Shown piece after piece: positions 24,378 through 32,394 of a stretch of DNA of 64,000 nt. The notes beneath the pieces are model-generated. The model searched no databases and was not told the DNA's origin. It saw only the letters and a program-made list of their open reading frames with translations. Position numbers and translations under genes: made by a program. Source of the stretch: Bacillota bacterium (GTDB lineage Bacteria > Bacillota_I > Bacilli_A > ML615J-28 > CAG-698); the NCBI GenBank assembly GCA_016280895.1, contig JAEEHM010000093.1:38750-102749 (forward strand). Reading direction: 5' to 3'. The stretch's first letter is position 1. Every line of letters begins with the position of its first letter.

Positions 24378-25943
24378 ATGAAAAAGATAGGTTTGTTTTT
24401 AATAACATTATTATTTTTAATATTTACAGTTTCCTGCAAAAATGAACAAGAAAAAGAAGATGATTTCAACAATGAATTATATATAAATAAAGTAAATGAT
24501 ATTCTTTCTTTAGAAGATTTTAATTTACCAAATGGGAAAATTAAAAAAGTAGATGAAATAAATAATGATACAATAAAATATGTTGTTGTAAAAATAGAAG
24601 AAAGTGATACAGATTATAATACATATAAAGAATATATAGATAATTATTTTCAAAATATCAATTATAAAAATGCTACTAGAATATTAAGATTTGATAGAAT
24701 TAATAATTTCAATATTTATCGAAGTTCTAATGAATATAGTAAGTTATCATTGTATTATAATGATGTAAGTAATTATTATTATATAAGTGCAACATATAAT
24801 GAAGAAGATTATTTAGGTGAATCAGCAATAATATTGTTCGATTATTTTAATAAAATATATAATCTAAATATATCATTTTTAAAAGATGTTAAATTCATAA
24901 AATCTATAGCTGGTTTTGATGGTGAACTTGGTCTTAATTTTGAAATTTATGGTAAAGATGTAAATGAGATAAATATAGATCAATATTATACATATTTAAA
25001 AGATATGGAAAAGGTAATAGATAAAGATTACATTAAAACTGAAGAAGTTTATGCAATTGAAGAAAATATGACTGAATATTTTGTGACATCTTTTTATAAT
25101 ATTGAAGATAAAGATGATGTATATAAAATATCTAATTATTATCTAATGTATAATAAGAGGATCAAATTAACATCAGATGGTAAATCAGAATTAACATCTT
25201 ATAGTTTCTCTATATCAGGAGAATCTTATGATCAAGATAAGAACAAAATCCAAAAATGGCCAAGTGAGATTAGTAAAAGTGTATTTAAAGATAAAGTGAA
25301 TATTCCTGATTATCAAGGTAATTTCATCACATATATCTTAAGCTATGGTGATGCAACAACTAACAAGCAAAAATTAAGATTATTTGGACTTGATAATAGC
25401 TATATTGATGAATATTGTGATTCATTAATAAAACTTGGTTTTGTTGAAGACGAAAATAATCAATATGTTAAAATAATAAGTGAAAAATATGAAGATAGTT
25501 TAGATGAAGATTATTTAGCTTCAATAAAGATAGAAGTAAATGATAAATATACCGATTTTATTTATGATTATGAAACAATAATTAAACCAGTAGAAGAAGT
25601 CGTTAGTGAAGTAATTAGAAAACTTTTAGGAAGTGATGTACTTGATTATATTCCAATGATATATCCAGAAAAAGAAATTGCTTGGTATAGTAGTAATATT
25701 TTAACTGGAGAGGAAGGTCTTACATTCCAAGTTGATTATGTGTTAGATGATTATTATTATGATTATAAAGACTTATTAAAAGAAAATGGATATACTTTAG
25801 ATGAATTAGATATTAATTTTACACGTGAAGTAGATGGTATTGGTACAATCAAAATAAAAGTTACAAGAAGACCTAGACCAATTGAAGATCAAGGAAGAAA
25901 AGATGTTTTAATTGGAATAAGTATTGAAAGAAATACTGATTAA
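24378..25943 (+). CDS. Lipoprotein of unknown function
   Basis: 521 residues. The signal peptide MKKIGLFLITLLFLIFTVSC has a lipobox ending TVSC, so the mature protein is probably lipid-anchored on the outer face of the membrane. The rest is highly Tyr/Asn/Asp-rich with repeated DYxxY-type stretches and no family I recognise. AGAGGTG precedes ATG 24378. It is monocistronic, with the iterated operator upstream and a strong terminator downstream, so it seems tightly regulated. The sequence has the same AT-rich character as the rest of the island. Confidence 0.75.
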   Translation: MKKIGLFLITLLFLIFTVSCKNEQEKEDDFNNELYINKVNDILSLEDFNLPNGKIKKVDEINNDTIKYVVVKIEESDTDYNTYKEYIDNYFQNINYKNATRILRFDRINNFNIYRSSNEYSKLSLYYNDVSNYYYISATYNEEDYLGESAIILFDYFNKIYNLNISFLKDVKFIKSIAGFDGELGLNFEIYGKDVNEINIDQYYTYLKDMEKVIDKDYIKTEEVYAIEENMTEYFVTSFYNIEDKDDVYKISNYYLMYNKRIKLTSDGKSELTSYSFSISGESYDQDKNKIQKWPSEISKSVFKDKVNIPDYQGNFITYILSYGDATTNKQKLRLFGLDNSYIDEYCDSLIKLGFVEDENNQYVKIISEKYEDSLDEDYLASIKIEVNDKYTDFIYDYETIIKPVEEVVSEVIRKLLGSDVLDYIPMIYPEKEIAWYSSNILTGEEGLTFQVDYVLDDYYYDYKDLLKENGYTLDELDINFTREVDGIGTIKIKVTRRPRPIEDQGRKDVLIGISIERNTD

Positions 25944-25950
25944 ATTAAAT

Positions 25951-25996
25951 GTGATATGTAATTAGCAAAATATGCTTAATACATATCACTTTTTTA
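25951..25996 (+). terminator. Terminator of the lipoprotein gene, overlapping a 36-bp palindrome
   Basis: GTGATATGTAATTAGC pairs with GCTTAATACATATCAC across a 7-base loop and is followed by T6. The 3' arm is also the left half of a perfect 36-bp palindrome at 25978-26013 whose right half reads AAAAAAGTGATATGTATT, so the arm can pair either way. Confidence 0.75.
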
Positions 25997-26014
25997 AAAA
26001 AGTGATATGTATTC

Positions 26015-26044
26015 ATTGATTATCAATATTTCATATGTTATAAT
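26015..26044 (+). promoter_or_regulatory. Fic gene promoter with palindrome over the -35
   Basis: TTGATT (26016-26021), a 17-bp spacer and TATAAT (26039-26044). ATTGATTATCAAT at 26015-26027 is a perfect 13-bp palindrome that covers the -35 box, a plausible operator. The Fic protein has a C-terminal winged-helix region that could bind it. Confidence 0.6.
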
Positions 26045-26065
26045 ATTAAAAAAGAGGTATGTGTT

Positions 26066-27274
26066 ATGACATTTATATCTACGTATAAATCATTTGTGAT
26101 GAATGATAATGATACTTTTAATAAAATATATAATGAAAGATTCAATTCAAATGCAGCTATTAGATTTAATATCTTAATAAATGGATATCAATCTTTTTTT
26201 GTTTATGATGTTGAAGTAATGAAATTAGTTCAAAGAATAAGAGAGGAAGATAATAAAATAAAGAAATTATTTGATAATATCCCTACATCTCTTTATCAAC
26301 AGTATTTAAGAAAATCAATGATAGATGAAATAGAATACACAAACAAAATCGAAGGAGTAGTATCTACAAGAAAAGAAATTAATGATTTAATCAATGAAAT
26401 AAAAAAGAAGATTAAAACCCAAAATAGATTTGAAGGTATTGTGAATAAATATTTATTATTGATGGAAGATAATAAAAAAATAGAAGATGTTGATGATATA
26501 AGAACATTATATGATGAGATGTTGTTAAATGAAATAAGTGAGGAAGATATAAATAATATACCAGATGGCAAATTATTTAGAAAAAACATAGTCCATGTGT
26601 ATAATTCTAATAATCAAATTATCCATAATGGTATAATACCAGAAGAGAAGATAATCGAATATTTAAAGGAAGCTTTAAATATATTAAATGATAAAGATAT
26701 TGATATATTAATAAGATTAGCTATATTTCATTATTTATTTGCGTATATTCATCCATTCTATGATGGGAATGGTAGAATTAATAGGTTTATTACTAGTTTA
26801 TTATTGAAGGATTATCTACATAATACAACAAGCTTTAGATTAAGTATTTCTATTAAAGAAAATATAAGTGAATATTATGATGCTTTTAAATACACTAATG
26901 ATATTAGAAATAGAGGAGATATTACTACATTTGTGTATGCATTCCTTGATATATTATATAAATCATATCAAAAGACAGAAATATATATTTTAGATAAAAT
27001 GAAGACATATGATTTTTATAATGAAATAATAGAATCATTTGAATTTTTAAATAAGAGTGAATTAGATACAATGAAACTATTGTTGAGTAGTGAAATCTTT
27101 GGAGATTTTGGTCTTACAAGGTTTGATCTAATGCAAAATTTAAATCTTGGTAATACCACAATTACTAAAATACTTGCAAATCTTAAAAAACTAAATCTAT
27201 ATAAAGAATATCAAAGTGGTAGATATTTCTATTATAGTGCTAATTTAGAAGAAATTGATACTTATGCTAAATAA
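26066..27274 (+). CDS. Fic-domain protein with C-terminal winged helix
   Basis: 402 residues. The Fic core has HPFYDGNGRINRFITS near residue 230, with the intact catalytic His and the GNGR anion-binding loop for AMP transfer from ATP. EYTNKIEGVVSTRKE near residue 92 contains TNKIEG, matching the inhibitory S/T-x3-E-G/N motif placed N-terminal to the core (class II Fic), so activity is probably autoinhibited. The C-terminal 80 residues (TRFDLMQNLNLGNTTITKIL) look like a winged-helix DNA-binding domain. GAGGT precedes ATG 26066. It probably AMPylates a target and may regulate its own promoter. Confidence 0.88.
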   Translation: MTFISTYKSFVMNDNDTFNKIYNERFNSNAAIRFNILINGYQSFFVYDVEVMKLVQRIREEDNKIKKLFDNIPTSLYQQYLRKSMIDEIEYTNKIEGVVSTRKEINDLINEIKKKIKTQNRFEGIVNKYLLLMEDNKKIEDVDDIRTLYDEMLLNEISEEDINNIPDGKLFRKNIVHVYNSNNQIIHNGIIPEEKIIEYLKEALNILNDKDIDILIRLAIFHYLFAYIHPFYDGNGRINRFITSLLLKDYLHNTTSFRLSISIKENISEYYDAFKYTNDIRNRGDITTFVYAFLDILYKSYQKTEIYILDKMKTYDFYNEIIESFEFLNKSELDTMKLLLSSEIFGDFGLTRFDLMQNLNLGNTTITKILANLKKLNLYKEYQSGRYFYYSANLEEIDTYAK

Positions 27275-27281
27275 GAGAAAT

Positions 27282-27324
27282 AATAAGAATAGCAATCTAG
27301 ATGATTGCTATTCTTATTTTTATT
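27282..27324 (+). terminator. Terminator after the Fic gene
   Basis: AATAAGAATAGCAATC-TAGAT-GATTGCTATTCTTATT is a perfect 16-bp stem followed by TTTATT. Confidence 0.85.
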
Positions 27325-27329
27325 GTAAA

Positions 27330-27384
27330 TTCTTAAAATTTTAAGAAATAATTAAGTTTACTTTAATTAATAATATGATATAAT
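27330..27384 (+). promoter_or_regulatory. wecB promoter with upstream palindrome
   Basis: TTTACT (27357-27362), a 16-bp spacer and TATAAT (27379-27384) precede AAGGAGGG and ATG 27408. TTCTTAAAATTTTAAGAA at 27330-27347 is a perfect 18-bp palindrome just upstream of the -35. It may be an operator or simply AT-rich symmetry. Confidence 0.5.
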
Positions 27385-27407
27385 ATAAATATAAGGAGGG
27401 AATCTTT

Positions 27408-28526
27408 ATGAAAAAACGTGTAGTACTTGCTGTTGGATGTCGACCAGATGCAATTAAAATGATGCCTTTATATAAGGAATTATTAACAAGAAATAGTATT
27501 AAACCAATATTACTTTCTACTGGTCAGCAAAAACAAAACCTTGAAAAGATATTCGCAGAATTTAGTGTAAAACCAGATTACGATCTACATATCATGCGAA
27601 AAGATCAATCAACATTTGAAATCACTATTAATGTGTTATCTACTATTCAAGATGTATTAGATGAAATAGAACCTGATTTAGTATTAGTATGTGGTGATAC
27701 AACAAGTGCATTTGCGATAGCTCTTGCATGCTATTATTTAAGAATTCCACTAGGACATGTTGAGGCAGGTTTACGTACAAATAATATTTACTTCCCATAT
27801 CCAGAAGAAATGAATAGAAAATTCATTTCGATGATTGCACAGTATAATTTTGCACCTACTAAATATGCGAAAGCTAATTTAGTAAAAGAGGGAGTAAAGG
27901 AAGAAAATATTTATGTAACTGGTAATACTATTATAGATACTCTACCTTATACTGTAAGACCTAATTATACACATAAGGAATTAGAATGGGTAGGCGATGA
28001 TAAATTAATATTTATCACTGCACATCGAAGAGAAAGCATTGGAAAAGCAATGCACAATATGTTTAAAGCAATCAGAAAAGTATTAGATGAAAACAAAGAT
28101 GTGAAAGCAATCTATCCAATTCATATGAATCCACAGGTAAGAAAAGCTGCAATGGAAGAATTAGGTGGATGTGATAGAATTCACATCATTGAACCTTTAG
28201 ATGTTGTAGATTGTCATAACTTTGAAGCAAGCTCTTATCTAATATTAACTGATAGTGGTGGTATTCAAGAAGAAGCACCTACTATGGGTATACCAGTACT
28301 TGTTATGAAGAAGACTACAGATAGACCAGAGGGAGTTATAGCTGGAACATCTAAGGTAGTTGGTACAAGTGAACAATCAATATATAAAGAATTCTCTAAG
28401 CTTATTAAAAATAAAGCTGCTTATGCGAAAATGTCTAAAAAAACAAATCCTTATGGAGATGGACATGCATGTGAAAGAATTGCAGACATTATTGAAGGCA
28501 AAGAATATCAAGAATGGAAGAATTAA
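27408..28526 (+). CDS. wecB: Non-hydrolysing UDP-GlcNAc 2-epimerase
   Basis: 372 residues of the WecB/MnaA family: VVLAVGCRPDAIKMMPLYKE at the start, VLVCGDTTSAFAIA near 97, GHVEAGLRTNNIYFPYPEE near 118 and LTDSGGIQEEAPTMGIPV near 285. It interconverts UDP-GlcNAc and UDP-ManNAc for teichoic acid or capsule sugars. It stands alone with its own promoter and terminator inside the accessory island; its tail matches the fragment at 13712-14063, so wecB tails occur at least twice here. AAGGAGGG gives a clear start. Confidence 0.92.
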   Translation: MKKRVVLAVGCRPDAIKMMPLYKELLTRNSIKPILLSTGQQKQNLEKIFAEFSVKPDYDLHIMRKDQSTFEITINVLSTIQDVLDEIEPDLVLVCGDTTSAFAIALACYYLRIPLGHVEAGLRTNNIYFPYPEEMNRKFISMIAQYNFAPTKYAKANLVKEGVKEENIYVTGNTIIDTLPYTVRPNYTHKELEWVGDDKLIFITAHRRESIGKAMHNMFKAIRKVLDENKDVKAIYPIHMNPQVRKAAMEELGGCDRIHIIEPLDVVDCHNFEASSYLILTDSGGIQEEAPTMGIPVLVMKKTTDRPEGVIAGTSKVVGTSEQSIYKEFSKLIKNKAAYAKMSKKTNPYGDGHACERIADIIEGKEYQEWKN

Positions 28527-28540
28527 GATAAAAAGGAAAT

Positions 28541-28570
28541 GCAAAACTTTGGTTTTGCTTTTTTTATTTT
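28541..28570 (+). terminator. Terminator after wecB
   Basis: GCAAAAC-TTTG-GTTTTGC followed by T9, a short classic intrinsic terminator. Confidence 0.85.
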
Positions 28571-28746
28571 CAAATTATACTATGTATTGTAAAGTGGACT
28601 GGAAGTAATTGAAGAAATATTTAAGTATATTTAATTGAAATTTTAGTAATTTTCCTATATCAATTTATAAATATATATATTAGATAACTATAAATATTTT
28701 ATATATTATACTTATCATCAATATAAAATGTATCATAAATAATATA

Positions 28747-28775
28747 GGAGGAGAAAATGGATAAAATTTTATAAG
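28747..28775 (+). other. Strong ribosome binding site and ATG with apparent frameshift at codon 4-5
   Basis: AGGAGGAGAAA precedes ATG 28757, but the frame reads M-D-K-I-L-stop. Adding one base to the AAAATTTT run (28763-28770) would give MDKIFISEYKYFTEEHLLKV and join the long downstream frame. This is either a real frameshift, a slippage-controlled start or a sequencing error in a short homopolymer. Confidence 0.6.
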
Positions 28776-28803
28776 CGAATATAAATATTTTACAGAAGAA
28801 CAT

Positions 28804-30168
28804 TTGCTTAAAGTGCTTGGGGAAGATAAAAGAAAGATATGTGAAGTAGATAATTATAAAAAAGATTATTATTTTGAAAATGCATATATTCAAGAAGAAA
28901 ATAATGAGTATATTTTGTATTTAGGAATTAAATATGAAAAGTATTTCTATATCAAACTTAATAATAAGATGGATGATGATGATATCAAACTAATAAAAAG
29001 TATAATCAATAATTTTATTAAAATTAGCATGTATTCCATAGATGGAAAAAAACAACATGATTATAATTCAAAAATTAGTAAAAATAGAAATTATCAGTAT
29101 GCTCTACAAATAGGAATATGCGAATGGCTAATAGGAGGAAATGCTAATATAACAAATATTGAGAATCTATTTAATATTTTAGAAAAATGGTCATTAAAAA
29201 CATATGAAGGGAAAAAAGTATCTTATGGATTTGTTATTAATACTGAAATCAAAGACACTGATGAGAATAACGATGACTTTCTAGAATTTCTTAAAGATGA
29301 CTTTAGTGCTGTATTAACTGATCCAATAAGTTCGGTGTTTGAATTAGATTCAAATTGTAATTTTGTTTCCTACAAGACCATACTTGACGAAAATAATAGT
29401 GGCTGGGTAGATGGATTTCAATTAATTAATAATTTGCCATATAGATTTGCAAATCTAATATATAAATTTGTTGATAATCCTAATAAGATGGGAATCTTTC
29501 TGCTAAATAATGGAGATATTATTCTATCTAAAAATAGAGAAATTAGGTTTGTAAAAAGAAATAATGAGTGGTTGAATTTTAATGTCAAGGCATTCCGTAA
29601 CGCAGTTGAAGATTACATAGTCATTAATAAACTATCAGATAAATTATTAAATGAAGTTTATTCAACAGTTCTTGATGTTTCATTTTCTCATACTGGCGGA
29701 ATAATCGCTATTGTTAATAATATTAATCAACTAATCAATGATGAAGTATTAAATAAATGTGATTATTTATCATATGATTATTCAAATGATTATATAAAGA
29801 AAGATTTAGAAAAGAATAATGAGAATAGCGATAATCCTACAAATAATGATGTTTTAGAAAAAGATATTAACAAAAGATTATTAAAAAGAAGCATAATTCG
29901 AAAAACTTTAAATGGTGAATATGATTTTGTATCAATAAATAGAAAATTGAGATGTGAGTTAGTAAGTTTAGATGGAGCGTGCATAATTACAAATTATGGT
30001 AAAGTATGTTCGTTCGGAGCTATCATAAAAAATGATAGTGGATCAACAGGTGGTGGTAGAGGCGCTGCCGCCAAAAAGCTATCTTCTGATGGGCTTGCAA
30101 TAAAGATATCAACTGATGGTTACATAGAAGTATATATCAAGCAAAAATGCGTTTATAAAATAAAATAA
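28804..30168 (+). CDS. DAC/DisA_N-like nucleotide-binding sensor protein, possibly frameshifted at the start
   Basis: 454 residues from TTG 28804, about 469 if the frame is repaired to ATG 28757. The C-terminal region has SLDGACIITNYGKVCSFGAI, then GGGRGAAAKKLSSDGLAIKI, mirroring the DGA...G-RHRAA...sDAlvivvS order of diadenylate cyclase (DAC) domains, but the RHR is replaced by GGGRG. VSFSHTGGIIAIVNN near 295 also fits this superfamily. Such DAC-like proteins have been proposed as nucleotide sensors in bacterial conflict systems rather than cyclases. No partner gene is fused. It is followed at once by the structured RNA. Confidence 0.55.
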   Translation: MLKVLGEDKRKICEVDNYKKDYYFENAYIQEENNEYILYLGIKYEKYFYIKLNNKMDDDDIKLIKSIINNFIKISMYSIDGKKQHDYNSKISKNRNYQYALQIGICEWLIGGNANITNIENLFNILEKWSLKTYEGKKVSYGFVINTEIKDTDENNDDFLEFLKDDFSAVLTDPISSVFELDSNCNFVSYKTILDENNSGWVDGFQLINNLPYRFANLIYKFVDNPNKMGIFLLNNGDIILSKNREIRFVKRNNEWLNFNVKAFRNAVEDYIVINKLSDKLLNEVYSTVLDVSFSHTGGIIAIVNNINQLINDEVLNKCDYLSYDYSNDYIKKDLEKNNENSDNPTNNDVLEKDINKRLLKRSIIRKTLNGEYDFVSINRKLRCELVSLDGACIITNYGKVCSFGAIIKNDSGSTGGGRGAAAKKLSSDGLAIKISTDGYIEVYIKQKCVYKIK

Positions 30169-30172
30169 AAAT

Positions 30173-30336
30173 TTGACAAATTATTAATAAAAGTATATAA
30201 TATAGTTACAAATTAAAGATAGTATAGCGGGAAATCGTTTTTACTAGATCATACTTAAATGGATGGTTTATGTATGAGTGCGACGCGGAGAGCGTAGAAA
30301 AAAGATGCAAAACAATAGTTTTGCATTTTTCTTTTT
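30173..30336 (+). ncRNA. Unidentified structured small RNA with own promoter and terminator
   Basis: TTGACA (30173-30178), 17 bp and TATAAT (30196-30201) predict a start near 30208. The transcript would end at ATGCAAAAC-AATA-GTTTTGCAT plus T-rich DNA (30305-30335), about 130 nt, with no ribosome binding site or open frame. CATACTTAAAT and GTTTATGTATG (30250-30276) form a 10-pair hairpin with GGATG loop, and ACGC-GGAGA-GCGT forms a second. The GC-rich GTGCGACGCGGAGAGCGTAG stands out from its AT-rich surroundings. It matches no riboswitch I know. Confidence 0.6.
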
Positions 30337-30492
30337 ATATTTAGAAATTTTTTGACTATTTTTTGTAAATATATAAATGAAGGGAAATTATAATTTTTTC
30401 AGATTTTTTCAATTTTTGATACAAAATGTATCACAAACAAAGAAAATACATATGATAATATGCATATTTTCTTCAAAAAATATATTTTAATG

Positions 30493-30576
30493 AATATTCA
30501 AATATTTTGAATATTGCTTGAAAAATAAGAATAATTATAGTATAATACTATTGAATATTCAAATAATTTGAATATT
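30493..30576 (+). promoter_or_regulatory. Promoter flanked by two 23-bp palindromic operators
   Basis: AATATTCAAA-TAT-TTTGAATATT (30493-30515) and AATATTCAAA-TAA-TTTGAATATT (30554-30576) are identical in both arms and 61 bp apart. Between them lie TTGAAA (30518-30523), 17 bp and TATAAT (30541-30546). The first site abuts the -35 and the second covers the transcript start to the GGAGGT, ideal for repression by blocking or looping. TGATACAAAATGTATCA at 30417-30433 is a further palindrome upstream. Confidence 0.72.
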
Positions 30577-30587
30577 GGAGGTAAAAT

Positions 30588-31697
30588 ATGGTAATTATGA
30601 AGATGAAATTAGATAATGTGTTAGCATTCAATAATTTTGAAGTAAACTTTTCTTATCCACAAAAATTGAAAAGATCCTTAATTCAAAATGAATATTTATG
30701 TAATTATACTAATTTTAGATATAAAAAAGCAAACATATTTTTTGGATCAAATGCATCTGGAAAAACTAGCTTAATAAAATGTATTTGGGATATAGTGTGT
30801 TTATTAAAATATAAAGATATAAGTTTTTTAAGAAAAGAAATTAATAGAAATAATGCGTTTATTGAAATAGATTTTGTAGATGATAACAATAGTTATTATA
30901 TCTATAGGATGAAAATAAAGATTGATAATAATGATACATTAATAGCTATAAATAGAATTTTATTGAAAGAAGAAGATTCGTATGAAAAAATATCTAAGTT
31001 ATTAGGCAATTTAAAATATGAATACAAAGATTATTTAGAATCTCTAAAACAATATGATTTCAATATATCTTGGTATGCTTTACTGCCTGCTACTGAAGAA
31101 GGTTTTGATATTGTAAGATTAGTTGAATGTAACAATGATAAAGAAAGAAAAGAATATTTTAATATTTTAAATTCTGTTTTAAATTCATTAGATACATCAA
31201 TTATGAATGTTAAAAGTAGTAATGACGCAAAAGATGCTATTGTGATAGAACATGAAAATGTTGGTAAAATAATAGTACAAGCTGGAAATAAAATATCTAA
31301 CATTCCATATTTATCTAGTGGAACTAAATATGGAATAAGTATAGCTAATATGCTTTATTATGTTAAAAATAAAAAAGATGCAATCTTTTTAATTGATGAA
31401 CAATTTTCATATGTAAATTCTGATTTAGAAAAAGCAATATTATCTACAATGATTTCACTACTTGGTGAAAGTGCACAATTGTTCTATACAACACATAATG
31501 AAGATGTACTAGAATTAGCTTATCCTTTCCATTCATTCTACTTTATGAAAAAGAAGTGCATTGCAAATCAACAAGTTATTGAAGTATCTTGTGCATCAGA
31601 AGTAGAGAATAGAAACAACGTTTCAGCTAAAAGTATCATTGATAATGATATCTTTTCAACAGTACCAAATGTTGAAAAGATATATGAGATTATATAA
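30588..31697 (+). CDS. AAA_15/RloA-like ATPase
   Basis: 369 residues. ANIFFGSNASGKTSLIKCIW is Walker A near residue 50; YLSSGTKYGISIANMLYY near 240 is the signature-like loop; DAIFLIDEQFSYVNSDLEKA near 265 is Walker B, with the unusual DEQ, and FYTTHNEDVLELAYPFHSFY follows. This matches the AAA_15/RloA type of defence ATPases. Its C-terminus has no recognisable nuclease. GGAGGT five bases before ATG 30588 sets the start. No co-directional partner gene follows; it converges on the ToxN-like gene across a shared terminator. Confidence 0.8.
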   Translation: MVIMKMKLDNVLAFNNFEVNFSYPQKLKRSLIQNEYLCNYTNFRYKKANIFFGSNASGKTSLIKCIWDIVCLLKYKDISFLRKEINRNNAFIEIDFVDDNNSYYIYRMKIKIDNNDTLIAINRILLKEEDSYEKISKLLGNLKYEYKDYLESLKQYDFNISWYALLPATEEGFDIVRLVECNNDKERKEYFNILNSVLNSLDTSIMNVKSSNDAKDAIVIEHENVGKIIVQAGNKISNIPYLSSGTKYGISIANMLYYVKNKKDAIFLIDEQFSYVNSDLEKAILSTMISLLGESAQLFYTTHNEDVLELAYPFHSFYFMKKKCIANQQVIEVSCASEVENRNNVSAKSIIDNDIFSTVPNVEKIYEII

Positions 31698-31729
31698 AAA
31701 ACATTATCCTTTTTGGATAATGTTTTTTA
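31696..31729. terminator. Bidirectional terminator between the ATPase and toxN-like genes
   Basis: AAAAAACATTATCC-TTTTT-GGATAATGTTTTTT has A and T tracts on both sides of a 9-bp stem, so it can stop transcripts from both converging genes. Confidence 0.85.
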
Positions 31730-32212
31730 CTTATACTCTTTATATTTTTCTTCGAGTAATTTCAAGTTACAAATACGATTTTTGATTATTCTTTGATGAG
31801 AAGTTAATTTCGATTCATCTAAAAAAGCAATTGTTCTTATTTTAAAAGCATTTTTTTGTATTATTTCAAAATCATTATTTAATTCTATATATTGGTTTTG
31901 AAGTAGTCTTCGATATTTATGATCTTGTATGTTATTAATGTTAACTTCAATAAGAGCTTCATCGATTACGGGAATCATATTGTTTAGTAAGATGGCACCA
32001 TACTTGCCATTACCTATTTTTCTAAAATCAATTGCGTTTTTCATATTAACGTGCTTTTGTTTAGGAGAAGTAAATGGGGCGTAGTATTTAAGATCTCCGA
32101 CTTGTAATACAATTCCAATGTATGGTCTTGATTCGTGTTTGTTAAAACACACTTTCTCATCAAATTGATGCAAATAATTAATATAATCATCTGTAATATT
32201 ATAAACTCTCAT
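31727..32212 (-). CDS. Type III toxin, ToxN/AbiQ-like endoribonuclease
   Basis: 161 residues. RPYIGIVLQVGDLKYYAPFT then SPKQKH near residues 28-53, and GKYGAILLNNMIPVIDEALI near 80, are the defining motifs of the ToxN_toxin family (ToxN, AbiQ, CptN). These RNases cut RNA and are held inactive by an RNA antitoxin made of tandem repeats. Exactly such repeats lie upstream on the same strand. The start follows AGGGGGAAATAT. The length is near the 150-175 residues usual for the family. Confidence 0.88.
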   Translation of the reverse strand: MRVYNITDDYINYLHQFDEKVCFNKHESRPYIGIVLQVGDLKYYAPFTSPKQKHVNMKNAIDFRKIGNGKYGAILLNNMIPVIDEALIEVNINNIQDHKYRRLLQNQYIELNNDFEIIQKNAFKIRTIAFLDESKLTSHQRIIKNRICNLKLLEEKYKEYK

Positions 32213-32232
32213 ATATTTCCCCCTTAGATAAA

Positions 32233-32257
32233 AAAATAGGAGGCCATTTCCTGCCCC
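32233..32257 (-). terminator. Leaky terminator between RNA antitoxin and toxN-like gene
   Basis: On the reverse strand TAGGGGC-AGGAAATG-GCCTCCTA forms a stem with one bulge, followed by T7. Type III systems carry a terminator at this point, which makes antitoxin RNA far more abundant than toxin mRNA. Confidence 0.7.
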
Positions 32258-32259
32258 TA

Positions 32260-32371
32260 TATTGGTCTCATTTATGGCTGAGAATCACCGCTTTTTTAGG
32301 TCTCCACTTTATGGTAGGAGCTCACCGCTTTTTTAGGGCCCCTCTTTATGGTGGAGGCTCACCGCTCTTTA
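32260..32371 (-). ncRNA. Type III RNA antitoxin: three 37-nt repeats
   Basis: On the plus strand CACCGCT falls at 32286, 32323 and 32360 and TTATGG at 32272, 32309 and 32346, an exact 37-base period three times. In the RNA each unit has AAGCGGTGA, a stem 5' arm, ACC or GCC, CATAAA and the stem 3' arm. The stem covaries: TCTCA/TGAGA, CTCC/GGAG and CCTC/GAGG in units 1-3. GGU can pair with ACC/GCC, giving an H-type pseudoknot as in ToxI. It is upstream of and co-directional with the ToxN-like gene. Confidence 0.85.
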
Positions 32372-32394
32372 TAAGTATCTCTACTTACACCATT

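Noticed and set aside
28360-28608. 82-aa ORF overlapping the wecB end
   Set aside because: Out of frame with wecB, runs through its terminator and has no family features.
28804-30168. Active diadenylate cyclase (CdaA/DisA)
   Set aside because: The RHR motif of cyclases is replaced by GGGRG and the domain order is different, so a nucleotide-binding sensor is the safer reading.
32260-32371. 37-nt repeats that might be read as a short CRISPR array
   Set aside because: The units are contiguous with no unique spacers, have internal covarying stems and precede a ToxN-like gene. No cas gene is present.
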